Source: Litorivicinus sp. (lineage in GTDB: Bacteria > Pseudomonadota > Gammaproteobacteria > Pseudomonadales > Litorivicinaceae). Taken from it: a stretch of 64,000 bases of DNA. The notes under the pieces were generated by a model that was not told the origin of the DNA, ran no database searches, and saw nothing but the letters and a program-made list of their open reading frames with translations. The DNA lies in contig JAOLBK010000006.1 in NCBI GenBank assembly GCA_028339155.1, positions 62,001 through 126,000 on the forward strand, given 5' to 3'. Positions 1 through 7,520 of this stretch are shown here, one piece after another (within the stretch, counting starts at the first letter, position 1; the number at the start of each line of letters is the position of its first letter). A program made the translations under genes and the position numbers.

Positions 1-491
1 TAATTCTTCAATGTGAGGGCTGCCACGCTGGTGGCGGATTGAAGGCTGATCCACTAGCGCCCAACATTCGAGGCCAGCATTTTTTTTATTTATATACACA
101 ACTCAAGGACTACAAAGCCGAGCGTCGAAGCCACTCAGTGATGACCTCAATTGCAGCAGAACTCTCTAAGAAGGAAATGAAAGCGTTGGCCAATCACTAT
201 TCTGAACAGGCTTGGGTAAAGGTTGAATCTAATGTGGATGGGCGAGATGATGCGCGAGCCTCAGAAATCCTTGCTTCTGGAGGGCGTAACGCATGTTTGA
301 AATGTCATGCGAATTTTATCGGTTTAAATGGGACGCCGCGATTAGCGGGCCAAAAGAGCTCTTACTTGCGAGAAACGATGCAAGGATTTAAACGAAAAAC
401 CCGGTTAAATGCAGCAACAAAAAATACTCTCTTTAAAGAAATATCAGACTCAGATATTAGTGCGTTAGCTAATTATATTGGTGATCAATAA
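1..491 (+). CDS. Di-heme cytochrome c, c4-like (5' end outside window)
   Basis: Periplasmic electron carrier, partial at the left edge. The open frame is already running at position 3 and encodes a first haem-binding CEGCH at about 12-26, before any start codon. A second CLKCH lies near 292-306, followed by the 'G..PRLAGQ..SYL' stretch typical of cytochrome c4/c553 domains. It therefore has two class I cytochrome domains, most of the first domain lying inside the window. The true start is upstream. Beside PQQ-associated genes it is a plausible electron acceptor for a quinoprotein dehydrogenase lying to the left; that role is inferred from context only. Confidence 0.85.
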   Translation, partial: ILQCEGCHAGGGLKADPLAPNIRGQHFFYLYTQLKDYKAERRSHSVMTSIAAELSKKEMKALANHYSEQAWVKVESNVDGRDDARASEILASGGRNACLKCHANFIGLNGTPRLAGQKSSYLRETMQGFKRKTRLNAATKNTLFKEISDSDISALANYIGDQ

Positions 492-571
492 CTTCTTAAA
501 TGGATGCCTCCCAATTGACTCTATCGATTTAATTCACCGTTTAGATTGGACAGTAGTGCCTTTAAGAAGTT
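490..571. repeat. 11-bp perfect inverted repeat between convergent genes
   Basis: AACTTCTTAAA at 490-500 is exactly mirrored by TTTAAGAAGTT at 561-571, with 60 bases between. It overlaps the stop codon of the cytochrome gene and ends before the stop of the minus-strand ankyrin gene. There is no GC-rich stem or T-run, so it is not a classical intrinsic terminator. Function unknown. Confidence 0.5.
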
Positions 572-597
572 CCGCTACAGAGTTCCTTGTTCATTTG

Positions 598-1512
598 TTA
601 TTGATTCTTTATTAGCTGCGCTATCTCTACGTGATTTGTTTGATTCGCATAGTCAAGCGCGGTCAAGTCCCGATTATCAGCATTTAAAGTTGTCGCGCCC
701 GCCTGCAATAAGATCTGAACGGTTTTCAACGCGTCGTCTGGCGGAGTGTCCGCGGTGTGGCCGGCAGCCCACATGAGAGGAGTTGTCTCATTTATAAAAA
801 TTTCATTTGGGTCAACACCTGCGTCGAGCAACAGGCTGACGATATTGTGAAAGCCCTTTGCAGCTGAATAAATTAGTGCTGATTTACCAGTATTATCTCG
901 CTTCGCTGGATCTGCGCCGGCTTTAAGAAGTTGTTTAACAAATTGAATATTTCCATCGAATGCTGCAAGAGAAAGCGGGGTTTCATTGTCTAAAGTTATA
1001 ACATTGACTTCTACATTTTGACTTAAAAGCCATTTGATTGTTTTTTTGCGGTTATTTTTCACAGCTTTTAGCAATGCTGTTGCGCCTCTCAGATTAGGCT
1101 GGTCCAGCCGTCCTCCATGAGAAGTTAAATATTTGAGGGCTTCTAATTGACCGGCTTGCGCAGCACGAATGGTTGGCGTATTGGCTAGTCGATCTTTGAC
1201 GTTGATCAGAGCACCTAACTCGATAAGCCGGGTGACCTCAATTAGGCAACCTTTCTCGCTGGCTTCCAATAGGAGCATAGAATACTCTCGCACCAATGCT
1301 TTATCTCCAAGCGCAATACGCTTGTCTCTGACTAGATCGCAGACCAGCTTATTTTCGCCGGCTTTGTTATGGCCGCCAGCCTCGACTTGAGTCGTTGTCC
1401 CCAGGATAATGGAAGTGAAAAAAATTGTGAGGCCGTAAGAAATGCGTTTGAATAAATACACGTTATGGATCTCTAAAATAAAGTTTATCGTTCTATTTAG
1501 TTTAGTCAGCAT
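598..1512 (-). CDS. Exported ankyrin-repeat protein
   Basis: Secreted or periplasmic scaffold-type protein of up to 304 residues. A hydrophobic leader (about residues 25-45, ending TTQVEA) is followed by a short linker with an isolated Cys pair and then about six ankyrin repeats. Typical repeat signatures include 'TPLSLAAFDGN', 'KSALIYSAAKG', 'LLLDAGVDPNE', 'TPLMWAAG' and 'ILLQAGA'. Ankyrin repeats bind proteins; the partner is not visible. The start is uncertain: ATG at 1512 gives a long N-terminus and overlaps the divergent hydrolase gene by about 70 bases, while a GTG at about 1461 would give a more compact signal peptide but still overlap. Confidence 0.75.
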   Translation of the reverse strand: MLTKLNRTINFILEIHNVYLFKRISYGLTIFFTSIILGTTTQVEAGGHNKAGENKLVCDLVRDKRIALGDKALVREYSMLLLEASEKGCLIEVTRLIELGALINVKDRLANTPTIRAAQAGQLEALKYLTSHGGRLDQPNLRGATALLKAVKNNRKKTIKWLLSQNVEVNVITLDNETPLSLAAFDGNIQFVKQLLKAGADPAKRDNTGKSALIYSAAKGFHNIVSLLLDAGVDPNEIFINETTPLMWAAGHTADTPPDDALKTVQILLQAGATTLNADNRDLTALDYANQTNHVEIAQLIKNQ

Positions 1513-2410
1513 ATTCCAGGCAGTTGAAGCTGCGCCGGATATATCCTATCGCCACGGAGAGATGGTCTCGGTCGGCCTCCTTGACTATCACGTATTTTGC
1601 ACTGGTTCTGGCCAGTCAACAATCATTCTTGAGTCAGGATTAGGTGGAAATTATTTAGATTGGTCTCTTTTACAGCCAATATTGTCAAAAAATGTGGTAG
1701 TGGTCTGCAGTTATGATCGCGCTGGATATGGTTGGTCGTCGATGGGAGAGAAGCCTCGGTTGGCAACTCGGGCCGCGAGTGAGTTCAATGATTTGGCTGC
1801 CCAACTGAAGTTACCTCGACCAATCACATTTGTTGGACACTCATATGGTGGACTGATTGGAGTAGCGATATCGAACTTAACGCCCAGATCAGTCGATGGG
1901 CTGGTTTTTCTTGACTCGATGCATCCGAATCAATTTGAAAGACTAAAAAATGAAGCAAATGTCGACTTACCAGCGAAGCCATCTAGGGCAATTATTTTTT
2001 CTAGTCCAGAAGTTATTGGTTATGGATTGCCAGAATCATTAGCCCGAACAGCGTATCAGATTTCACGTAAGCCAAAAGTACGTTCAACACTCTATAACGA
2101 GCTACGTAATGTGAAGAAAACGATGTTGTTGGTTGATCATTTGAAATGGGATCAAGTGCCGGCAATGGTTCTTGCGCATGGACGAAGAGATTGGGACAGT
2201 CATTCTACAGATGGATTAATGGAAGACGTCTGGATGCGTCTTCAACAAGATATAGCGGCGAGATCAAGTGGGCAGTTGTTTGTTGTTGACGGCGGGCACC
2301 AATTGCAGCTCGATAACCCAGAGGATTGTGCCGAATATATTTTGCGTTTTCATTTGGCTCGAGTTCAGGCGTTTGAAAGCCAAGAGGTCATTGAACCGAG
2401 ATATGAGTAA
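1442..2410 (+). CDS. Exported alpha/beta-hydrolase
   Basis: Alpha/beta-hydrolase fold enzyme of 322 residues with an N-terminal signal peptide ending near QAVEA-AP. The catalytic triad can be read directly: nucleophile Ser134 in GHSYGG, acid Asp250 in HGRRDW, and His286 in GGHQL. The oxyanion region ESGLGG and the YDRAGYGWSS strand-turn are also typical of this superfamily. Substrate unknown. The 5' end overlaps the divergent ankyrin gene and the 3' end overlaps the convergent cupredoxin-like gene by 23 bases. Periplasmic location fits the surrounding set of exported proteins. Confidence 0.85.
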   Translation: MRLNKYTLWISKIKFIVLFSLVSIFQAVEAAPDISYRHGEMVSVGLLDYHVFCTGSGQSTIILESGLGGNYLDWSLLQPILSKNVVVVCSYDRAGYGWSSMGEKPRLATRAASEFNDLAAQLKLPRPITFVGHSYGGLIGVAISNLTPRSVDGLVFLDSMHPNQFERLKNEANVDLPAKPSRAIIFSSPEVIGYGLPESLARTAYQISRKPKVRSTLYNELRNVKKTMLLVDHLKWDQVPAMVLAHGRRDWDSHSTDGLMEDVWMRLQQDIAARSSGQLFVVDGGHQLQLDNPEDCAEYILRFHLARVQAFESQEVIEPRYE

Positions 2411-2807
2411 TAAATCCGTCTGGTGTTAATCCTTGAATGCCGATTGAATATTTGCCAACTCGCATTGGAACGAAAAATACCTCGATTGATCCGTCATCGT
2501 CATACTCAAGCCCCCAGATAGAAGTGGTTTTAATTTCAAGATCATTAACGACAACCTCGTTCACGAAGATAGATTGAAAAAAGCCGTTGGAGGAAGTGAC
2601 TAAATACTCGTCTTTACCATCACTCGTCATTTTTAATCTATAAAAATTCCCAGCAACTAAGGTAAGTTCTCTGACACTGAATCCGCTGACACCATCAATT
2701 TGGATCTCAGGAAGTCTCTCTGCTCGTTTGAGGATATTTGACGCTCTCGTTTCCGTAGTCGATAGTACAAATAGAAAAGCCATGAAAAGTGGATATAAAC
2801 GTTTCAT
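2388..2807 (-). CDS. Small exported cupredoxin-like protein without copper ligands
   Basis: 139-residue exported protein beginning at ATG 2807, ten bases after the stop of the upstream binding-protein gene, so probably its third operon partner. A longer reading to 2924 is possible but would run into that gene and lacks a signal peptide at its front. Residues 1-22 form a signal peptide. The mature part ('LTLVAGNFYRLKMTSDG', 'EVVVNDLEIKT', 'IEVFFVPMRVGKYSIGI') resembles the cupredoxin-like domains that accompany PQQ dehydrogenase clusters. The Cys-His-Met copper loop is absent: there is no cysteine at all after the leader. A metal-free structural or relay role is an inference. Confidence 0.6.
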   Translation of the reverse strand: MKRLYPLFMAFLFVLSTTETRASNILKRAERLPEIQIDGVSGFSVRELTLVAGNFYRLKMTSDGKDEYLVTSSNGFFQSIFVNEVVVNDLEIKTTSIWGLEYDDDGSIEVFFVPMRVGKYSIGIQGLTPDGFITHISVQ

Positions 2808-2817
2808 TTTTATCGTC

Positions 2818-4038
2818 CTATTTATTGAATGAGCATGCTGTTTCTGGCTTATCCACACCCAACGTATCGTTGTAATTGATGCGGTGCAAAAAACCTTCAA
2901 GTGGTGCAATGTGAATGACTGCATTGTGGGTCGTTATAAACATTGGCTGTCTTAATTGATGATCCCATGATCTAAATGATCCCACCGAGCCCTTGTAGAG
3001 ATCTACTGATGCTGATTTGTTTGTATTGAAAATTTCGTAGGCGTTTATATTTTGGCTAATGTCTGCTTTTTTTGGCAAGTTCGTGGCTAAGAATTTAATT
3101 GCAGCCCATGTGGCAAAATCCTCATCAGACATGTGGCGTGGGTATTCATCATTTGATGCCAGTTTTAATACAGACGGTCTATTGAAGCGTTGGTTGAGTT
3201 GCGGAGCTCCGAAACGCTCAGCTGCGTGGTGCCAAGCACGTACTGTCAGACCGATATCACCCACAACTGGTCTTGGCAAATGTGTTTGAAATGGAATAAA
3301 CCGAGAGAAGTCAGCATTTGAGTCGAACACTACAACCGCGTCATATCGAGCATCCCTAGTTAAGAAGCTAATTTTGTTTTTCTCGCGCTCTGCTGGATTT
3401 TTTGATGTTGAAAAGTCTCGGACTGATTTGATGTTTAGATTCATTCGGCGAGCACTTAATTCAAACGTCTCTCGCAAGAGCTCATTTTCTGCCCCGGGTC
3501 CAGTTAAGACTAATAGTTCATCCCAGCGTCGAAACTTAAGCCATTGGACAAGGGCGTCGGCATACATCCGGTTAGATGGTATGGTGTGGAACATATTTGG
3601 TTGGCATAGAACGCCTCTCAGTTCATCATTGCGATGTCTTGCGTTAATCACCGTCACTTGTTTCTTGGCAAGAATTTTTATGGCATCTAAAAAAGAATCA
3701 TAAGGCAGGTCAAGAATGACAAGTTCCTGGTCTAGATCAAAGGCATTAAGCTCGTCGTTTATCGCATCTAGATCTTTAACTTCCAGTGCCTTGAATGACA
3801 ACTTGATTCCTGACGCCCGCGCCCTGGTTTTTGCTTCTGTCAGTGCGGACAGAATGGCTCTCTTGGGACGTTTTTGGTCTTTAAGAATGTAGCTAGTGTA
3901 GCTCTCTAACTGCTCATAAAATGGATCGTTTTTTGTGTGAATCCATGCGACGGAGATTGTTGCCGCTTGAGCCTGTTCCAGAATAAATAGGCCAGAACAG
4001 AAAAAACAAATTATTCTAATTGATAACCAAGATCCCAT
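2818..4038 (-). CDS. PQQ-ABC periplasmic substrate-binding protein, copy 1
   Basis: Periplasmic binding protein of the family associated with PQQ-dependent alcohol dehydrogenase systems (TIGR03863-like). The start is ATG 4038, preceded by AGGTGAAG; an upstream GTG at 4050 has a poorer ribosome site. The leader ends at EQAQA. Diagnostic stretches shared with the second copy (7521-8711) include 'RPVVGD.GLT', 'W..A.ERFGAPQLN.R', 'VDLYKG' and 'NDTLGVD.PE..C'. A cysteine in 'VLCQPNMF' and one near the C-terminus are conserved in both copies and may form a disulfide. It overlaps the upstream propeller gene by 23 bases, so the two are co-translated. Ligand unproven; lanthanide- or PQQ-related uptake is inferred from related clusters. 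Confidence 0.8.
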   Translation of the reverse strand: MGSWLSIRIICFFCSGLFILEQAQAATISVAWIHTKNDPFYEQLESYTSYILKDQKRPKRAILSALTEAKTRARASGIKLSFKALEVKDLDAINDELNAFDLDQELVILDLPYDSFLDAIKILAKKQVTVINARHRNDELRGVLCQPNMFHTIPSNRMYADALVQWLKFRRWDELLVLTGPGAENELLRETFELSARRMNLNIKSVRDFSTSKNPAEREKNKISFLTRDARYDAVVVFDSNADFSRFIPFQTHLPRPVVGDIGLTVRAWHHAAERFGAPQLNQRFNRPSVLKLASNDEYPRHMSDEDFATWAAIKFLATNLPKKADISQNINAYEIFNTNKSASVDLYKGSVGSFRSWDHQLRQPMFITTHNAVIHIAPLEGFLHRINYNDTLGVDKPETACSFNK

Positions 4039-5002
4039 AGGGCACTTCACCTGTTTTCACTGATCGAATTGCTTTCCGTTTCTTCGTGTCAATTATTGTC
4101 ATATCGTCAGATAAGCCGTTAGCGACGTATAGTTTGCTCTCATCCTTACTCAAAGCAAGACCCCACGCACGACTGCCCACCAAAATATAGTCCGAAATTT
4201 CTCGAGTTTTAACATCAATCATTGCAATATGGTTAGCTCTTCCCAGGGCGACAAATGCGGTATCTCCTTTCTGATTAATTAGCACATCAACGGGGGTTAC
4301 TTGTTCTTTTCGAAATCCTGGGGGATCAAAAATTATTGTATCTATAACTTCGAGCATTTTTAAGTTAATAACATTGATAACGCTTGATAACTCCGCTGAA
4401 ACCCAGAGCTCGGTCTCAGTAGCATTGAGTGCGAAGCGTCTGGGTCGTGTATCGACAATTATATCCTTAACGACCTGTTTGGACTTCGTGTCGATGACAT
4501 GAACCAAATTAGCTACTTCAGAGGCAACAAATACATATCGGCCATCCCGAGTGAACTGCACTCCTTCTGGTTCCTCGCCCGTTTCATAAGTTGCGATTAT
4601 TTCGCCTGTTTCGATATCGAGAACACTTGCGACCGCATCTTCTTCGTTTGAGATATAAAGTGAGGCTCCATCAGGACTAAGATCAAACGTTTCAGGGGCC
4701 CATATATTCGTAAAGCGCGTTAATACTTTAAAGGTGTCTAGCTCGTACTCGAGAATGAGATCATCGTCGGCACAGCCCACGTAGAAAGACCGTCGGGTTG
4801 ATGATAGATGCATTCCCCGGGGCCTTCCGCACGTTTCTACGGAACGAATAAAGTCACCGGAATGGGTAAGGATTGTCAGTTCGTTTGAGCGTTCGTTGCT
4901 GATGATTAGATAATTTTTCTCACTAGCATTCACGGGAACGAAGCCCAGTACGACGACCACGAAAAAAATAATTTTTTTGGCAAATTTTGTTAAGTCGATC
5001 AA
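4016..5002 (-). CDS. PQQ-associated YVTN beta-propeller protein, copy 1
   Basis: Exported seven-bladed propeller-type protein of 328 residues (TIGR03866-like: PQQ-dependent catabolism-associated beta-propeller). A signal peptide at about residues 1-26 is followed by repeated blades carrying 'SPDG', 'YVANGLSDDMTIIDTKK' and similar motifs. Two cysteines ('ETCGRPRG' and 'VGCADDD') are conserved in the paralogue at 8708-9760. It is the first gene of a minus-strand operon with the binding protein and the cupredoxin-like protein, transcribed divergently from the NitT-type ABC operon. Its exact role is unknown; in lut/ped-type clusters such propellers accompany lanthanide transport genes. Confidence 0.82.
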   Translation of the reverse strand: MIDLTKFAKKIIFFVVVVLGFVPVNASEKNYLIISNERSNELTILTHSGDFIRSVETCGRPRGMHLSSTRRSFYVGCADDDLILEYELDTFKVLTRFTNIWAPETFDLSPDGASLYISNEEDAVASVLDIETGEIIATYETGEEPEGVQFTRDGRYVFVASEVANLVHVIDTKSKQVVKDIIVDTRPRRFALNATETELWVSAELSSVINVINLKMLEVIDTIIFDPPGFRKEQVTPVDVLINQKGDTAFVALGRANHIAMIDVKTREISDYILVGSRAWGLALSKDESKLYVANGLSDDMTIIDTKKRKAIRSVKTGEVPYGILVIN

Positions 5003-5144
5003 GCACTCACTCCAGGCAAGAGAATTATAAATTAATCGGAGTAAAAAATAAGAGCTGCTCTATTTCAGTTCACAAACGCAAAGCGAGCCCTTAGCACCTT
5101 TCATTTTCCCGCGTTAAGTTTCAGCCTCATAACTTCATGCCTTT

Positions 5145-5177
5145 TTGCCCGAAAACAATCCGAGATCCTGCTATGAT
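5145..5177 (+). promoter_or_regulatory. Candidate extended -10 promoter for the NitT-type ABC operon
   Basis: TGCTATGAT at 5169-5177 matches an extended -10 element (TG-n-TATGAT) about 40 bases before the start codon at 5218. The nearest TTG-type -35 (TTGCCC, 5145-5150) is 21 bases away, too far for a standard spacer, so the promoter would depend on the extended -10. Weak, sequence-only evidence. Confidence 0.3.
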
Positions 5178-5217
5178 AACGAGATTAATGATAAGAAAGA
5201 AACAGGAGATCACATTG

Positions 5218-6198
5218 ATGTTTCGCTTGCCCAAAACATTACTTATGCTCACCCTCGCTTGCGGGCTGATCCTTACTTCATTCAGCCAAACTGTAGAGGC
5301 GACCTCCCTTAAATTGGCTGCCTTGAAATTTGGGACAGTGAAATGGGAATTGCAGACCATAAAAGACCTTGGTTTGGACCGAAAAAATGGGTTTGAATTG
5401 GAGGTAATAGATGTTGCCGGAAAGCAAGGATCGTCGTTGTCGATTCAAAATGATGCGGTTGATGTAATTGTTACTGACTGGCTATGGGTTGCAAATCAGC
5501 GCAGTAAAGGTCAGCAGTATCAATTCTTTCCATATTCAAAAGCCGTTGGTGGCATGTTGGTCGCAAACAAGTCGCCAATAAACTCGCTGGAAGACCTCAA
5601 AGGCAAGCGTATTGGTATCGCCGGTGGTCCGTTAGATAAGAGTTGGATCATCATTCAGGCGATAGGAAAAAAACGGCATGGCCTCGACCTTGCCAAATCC
5701 AATGAGCTAGTTTTCGGTGCGCCTCCTCTTTTATTCAAGCAGGCAATGAATGGTGAAATAGATGCTGTTATTAATTTTTGGCACTATCTTGCCAAGCTGG
5801 AAGCGAAAGGATTCAGGAAGGTGATTGACGTCCAAGAAGCCGCAGGTGAACTGGGATTGTCCGCTGATACCCCGTTACTCGGCTACGTTTTTAAAGAGGC
5901 TTGGGCTAAAGCCAATCCACAAGCTGTGGCGGGGCTTTATGCAGCGTCCCGAGAAGCCAAATCAATTCTGGCGACAGATGACCTCGCCTGGGAAAAATTA
6001 AAAACACTGATGAAACCAAAGAGTCAGGAGGAATTTATTGCCCTTCGCGATGCATGGAGGACAGGAGTTCCTGGTCAAGCGATTGATTACAGTTCCGCTG
6101 AATCAATGTTTGCGTTCATGAAGCAATATGGTGAAGGGAAATTGATCAAGAAGGATTCATCTCTCGATGCCGGTGCATTTTTTGCGATTAAGAAATAG
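5218..6198 (+). CDS. NitT/TauT-family ABC transporter substrate-binding protein
   Basis: Periplasmic solute-binding protein (SsuA/NMT1-like) of 326 residues. The start is ATG 5218, with AGGAG about ten bases before it; the frame is open further upstream but without a leader. The signal peptide ends near TVEA-TS. Family traits: 'LKFGTVKWELQTIKDLGLD' opening strand and helix, 'VDVIVTDWLWVANQR', 'SLEDLKGKRIGIAGG', and 'LFKQAMNGEIDAVINFWHY'. The first gene of an operon with its permease and ATPase. Substrate cannot be told from sequence; its position between two PQQ-ABC gene sets suggests a link to quinoprotein-dependent metabolism. Confidence 0.85.
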   Translation: MFRLPKTLLMLTLACGLILTSFSQTVEATSLKLAALKFGTVKWELQTIKDLGLDRKNGFELEVIDVAGKQGSSLSIQNDAVDVIVTDWLWVANQRSKGQQYQFFPYSKAVGGMLVANKSPINSLEDLKGKRIGIAGGPLDKSWIIIQAIGKKRHGLDLAKSNELVFGAPPLLFKQAMNGEIDAVINFWHYLAKLEAKGFRKVIDVQEAAGELGLSADTPLLGYVFKEAWAKANPQAVAGLYAASREAKSILATDDLAWEKLKTLMKPKSQEEFIALRDAWRTGVPGQAIDYSSAESMFAFMKQYGEGKLIKKDSSLDAGAFFAIKK

Positions 6199-6223
6199 CC
6201 AAGTGCTGATTCTCGTTATTTGA

Positions 6224-6988
6224 ATGCGGATTGTTGAAGCATGTCTGTCCTTGCTTGGCCTGCTGCTTTTGTGGTGGGGAGTATCCGCTATTTCAGATCC
6301 GCTCGTTTTGCCTCCTCCAGATGCCGTATTTTACGCATTAGTGACCGAAATCGGGACAGGAGAGCTTTGGACACATCTTGGTGCAACCCTTTTTCGAGTA
6401 GTCATGGCATTTGGTTTGGCGTGGATGGTTGGTGTAGTCATCGGTGTTTCTCTTGGTCGCATAAAGCTTCTTGATCGCTGGTTTTGGTCATGGGTCACTA
6501 CATTTTTAAACTTGCCCGCATTGGTCGTTATTGTTGTCTGTTACCTTGCGCTTGGGATGACCGAAACTGCGGCTATTTTGGCGGTGACAATTAATAAGGC
6601 ACCATTAATTGCTGTCAATGTTCGTGATGGGGTGAGGCAATTTGATCCAAAATATGATGAATTTGCATCTAACTATGGGTTGAGCTTTAGCCAAAAGGTG
6701 AGAAGCATTTGGATACCTCAGCTCGAGCCTTTTTTATTCACGGCGTTGAGAACGGGATTATCGCTGACATGGAAAGTGATTCTTGTGGTGGAGCTTATCG
6801 GGCGGTCCTCGGGTGTCGGTTTTCAAATTCACTTATATTTTCAGTTATTTGAGGTTGATGTGATTTTGGCTTATGCATTGAGCTTTATTGTAGTGATGCA
6901 ATTAATAGAGTGGCTGTGCGTAAGACCTTTGGAGAAATATGTTCAAAGATGGCGTAGTGACGGTCAGCTGGCCCAATTGCAAGTTTGA
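6224..6988 (+). CDS. NitT/TauT-family ABC transporter permease
   Basis: Inner-membrane permease of 254 residues, related to SsuC/TauC, with about six hydrophobic segments. The EAA-type cytoplasmic loop that docks the ATPase is visible as 'EFASNYGLSFSQKVRSIWI' followed by 'PQLEPFLFTALRTGLSLTW'. It begins 25 bases after the binding-protein stop and overlaps the ATPase gene by 50 bases, implying translational coupling. No strong ribosome site precedes the ATG. Confidence 0.85.
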   Translation: MRIVEACLSLLGLLLLWWGVSAISDPLVLPPPDAVFYALVTEIGTGELWTHLGATLFRVVMAFGLAWMVGVVIGVSLGRIKLLDRWFWSWVTTFLNLPALVVIVVCYLALGMTETAAILAVTINKAPLIAVNVRDGVRQFDPKYDEFASNYGLSFSQKVRSIWIPQLEPFLFTALRTGLSLTWKVILVVELIGRSSGVGFQIHLYFQLFEVDVILAYALSFIVVMQLIEWLCVRPLEKYVQRWRSDGQLAQLQV

Positions 6989-7517
6989 CGGTAAAGAAGT
7001 GCTTCAGTCAGGGCAGTTGGCACTTCATCCTGGCTGCTCGGTAGTGTCTGGTGACTCGGGTATTGGCAAAACAACCATGCTTCGGGCGATCGCGCAAAAT
7101 AATTCAAAGATTCGATCTGTTTTGGTTTTCCAGGAACCTACGCTGCTACCTTGGTTGACTTTAGAAGAGAATTTAGCGCTTGTTTCAAAAGAACATGAAG
7201 TGGCTATCAAATGGCTAGATTCTTTTGGTCTTTACAATTGCCTTGGTTTGAGACCAGGTCAAATGTCTCTAGGAATGCAGCGAAGGGCCGCAATTGTTCG
7301 CGGATTAATCGCTAAGCCTGATGTTTTGCTTCTGGATGAACCGTCAGCGTCTCTCGATCAGCTTAATATTGATCGCTTATTAGATTGTTTGGTTGAAATC
7401 ATTCATTCACGAAGCATCCCGATTCTTCTAGTATCACATCAGATTGATCACTTTGAACGCCTGAAAGCCAAGCAGTTTTATCTAGGTGGTTCTCCGGCGT
7501 TTATCAGAGTGGTATAG
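6939..7517 (+). CDS. NitT/TauT-type ABC transporter ATPase, compact and atypical
   Basis: ATP-binding subunit of only 192 residues, compared with about 240-260 for SsuB/TauB relatives. Walker A is GDSGIGKTT, the Q-loop 'VFQEPTLLPWLT' is typical of the NitT group, Walker B is 'VLLLDEPSASLD' and the H-loop 'LLVSHQ'. The signature motif is degenerate: 'SLGMQRRAAIVRGL' instead of LSGGxxQR. The C-terminal extension is missing. Walker A, Walker B and the switch His are intact, so ATP binding and hydrolysis are plausible. It ends three bases before the stop of the convergent binding-protein gene. Confidence 0.8.
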   Translation: MFKDGVVTVSWPNCKFDGKEVLQSGQLALHPGCSVVSGDSGIGKTTMLRAIAQNNSKIRSVLVFQEPTLLPWLTLEENLALVSKEHEVAIKWLDSFGLYNCLGLRPGQMSLGMQRRAAIVRGLIAKPDVLLLDEPSASLDQLNIDRLLDCLVEIIHSRSIPILLVSHQIDHFERLKAKQFYLGGSPAFIRVV

Positions 7518-7520
7518 GGA

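Noticed and set aside
546-776. 76-codon plus-strand frame
   Set aside because: Lies antisense to the ankyrin gene; no ribosome site or family.
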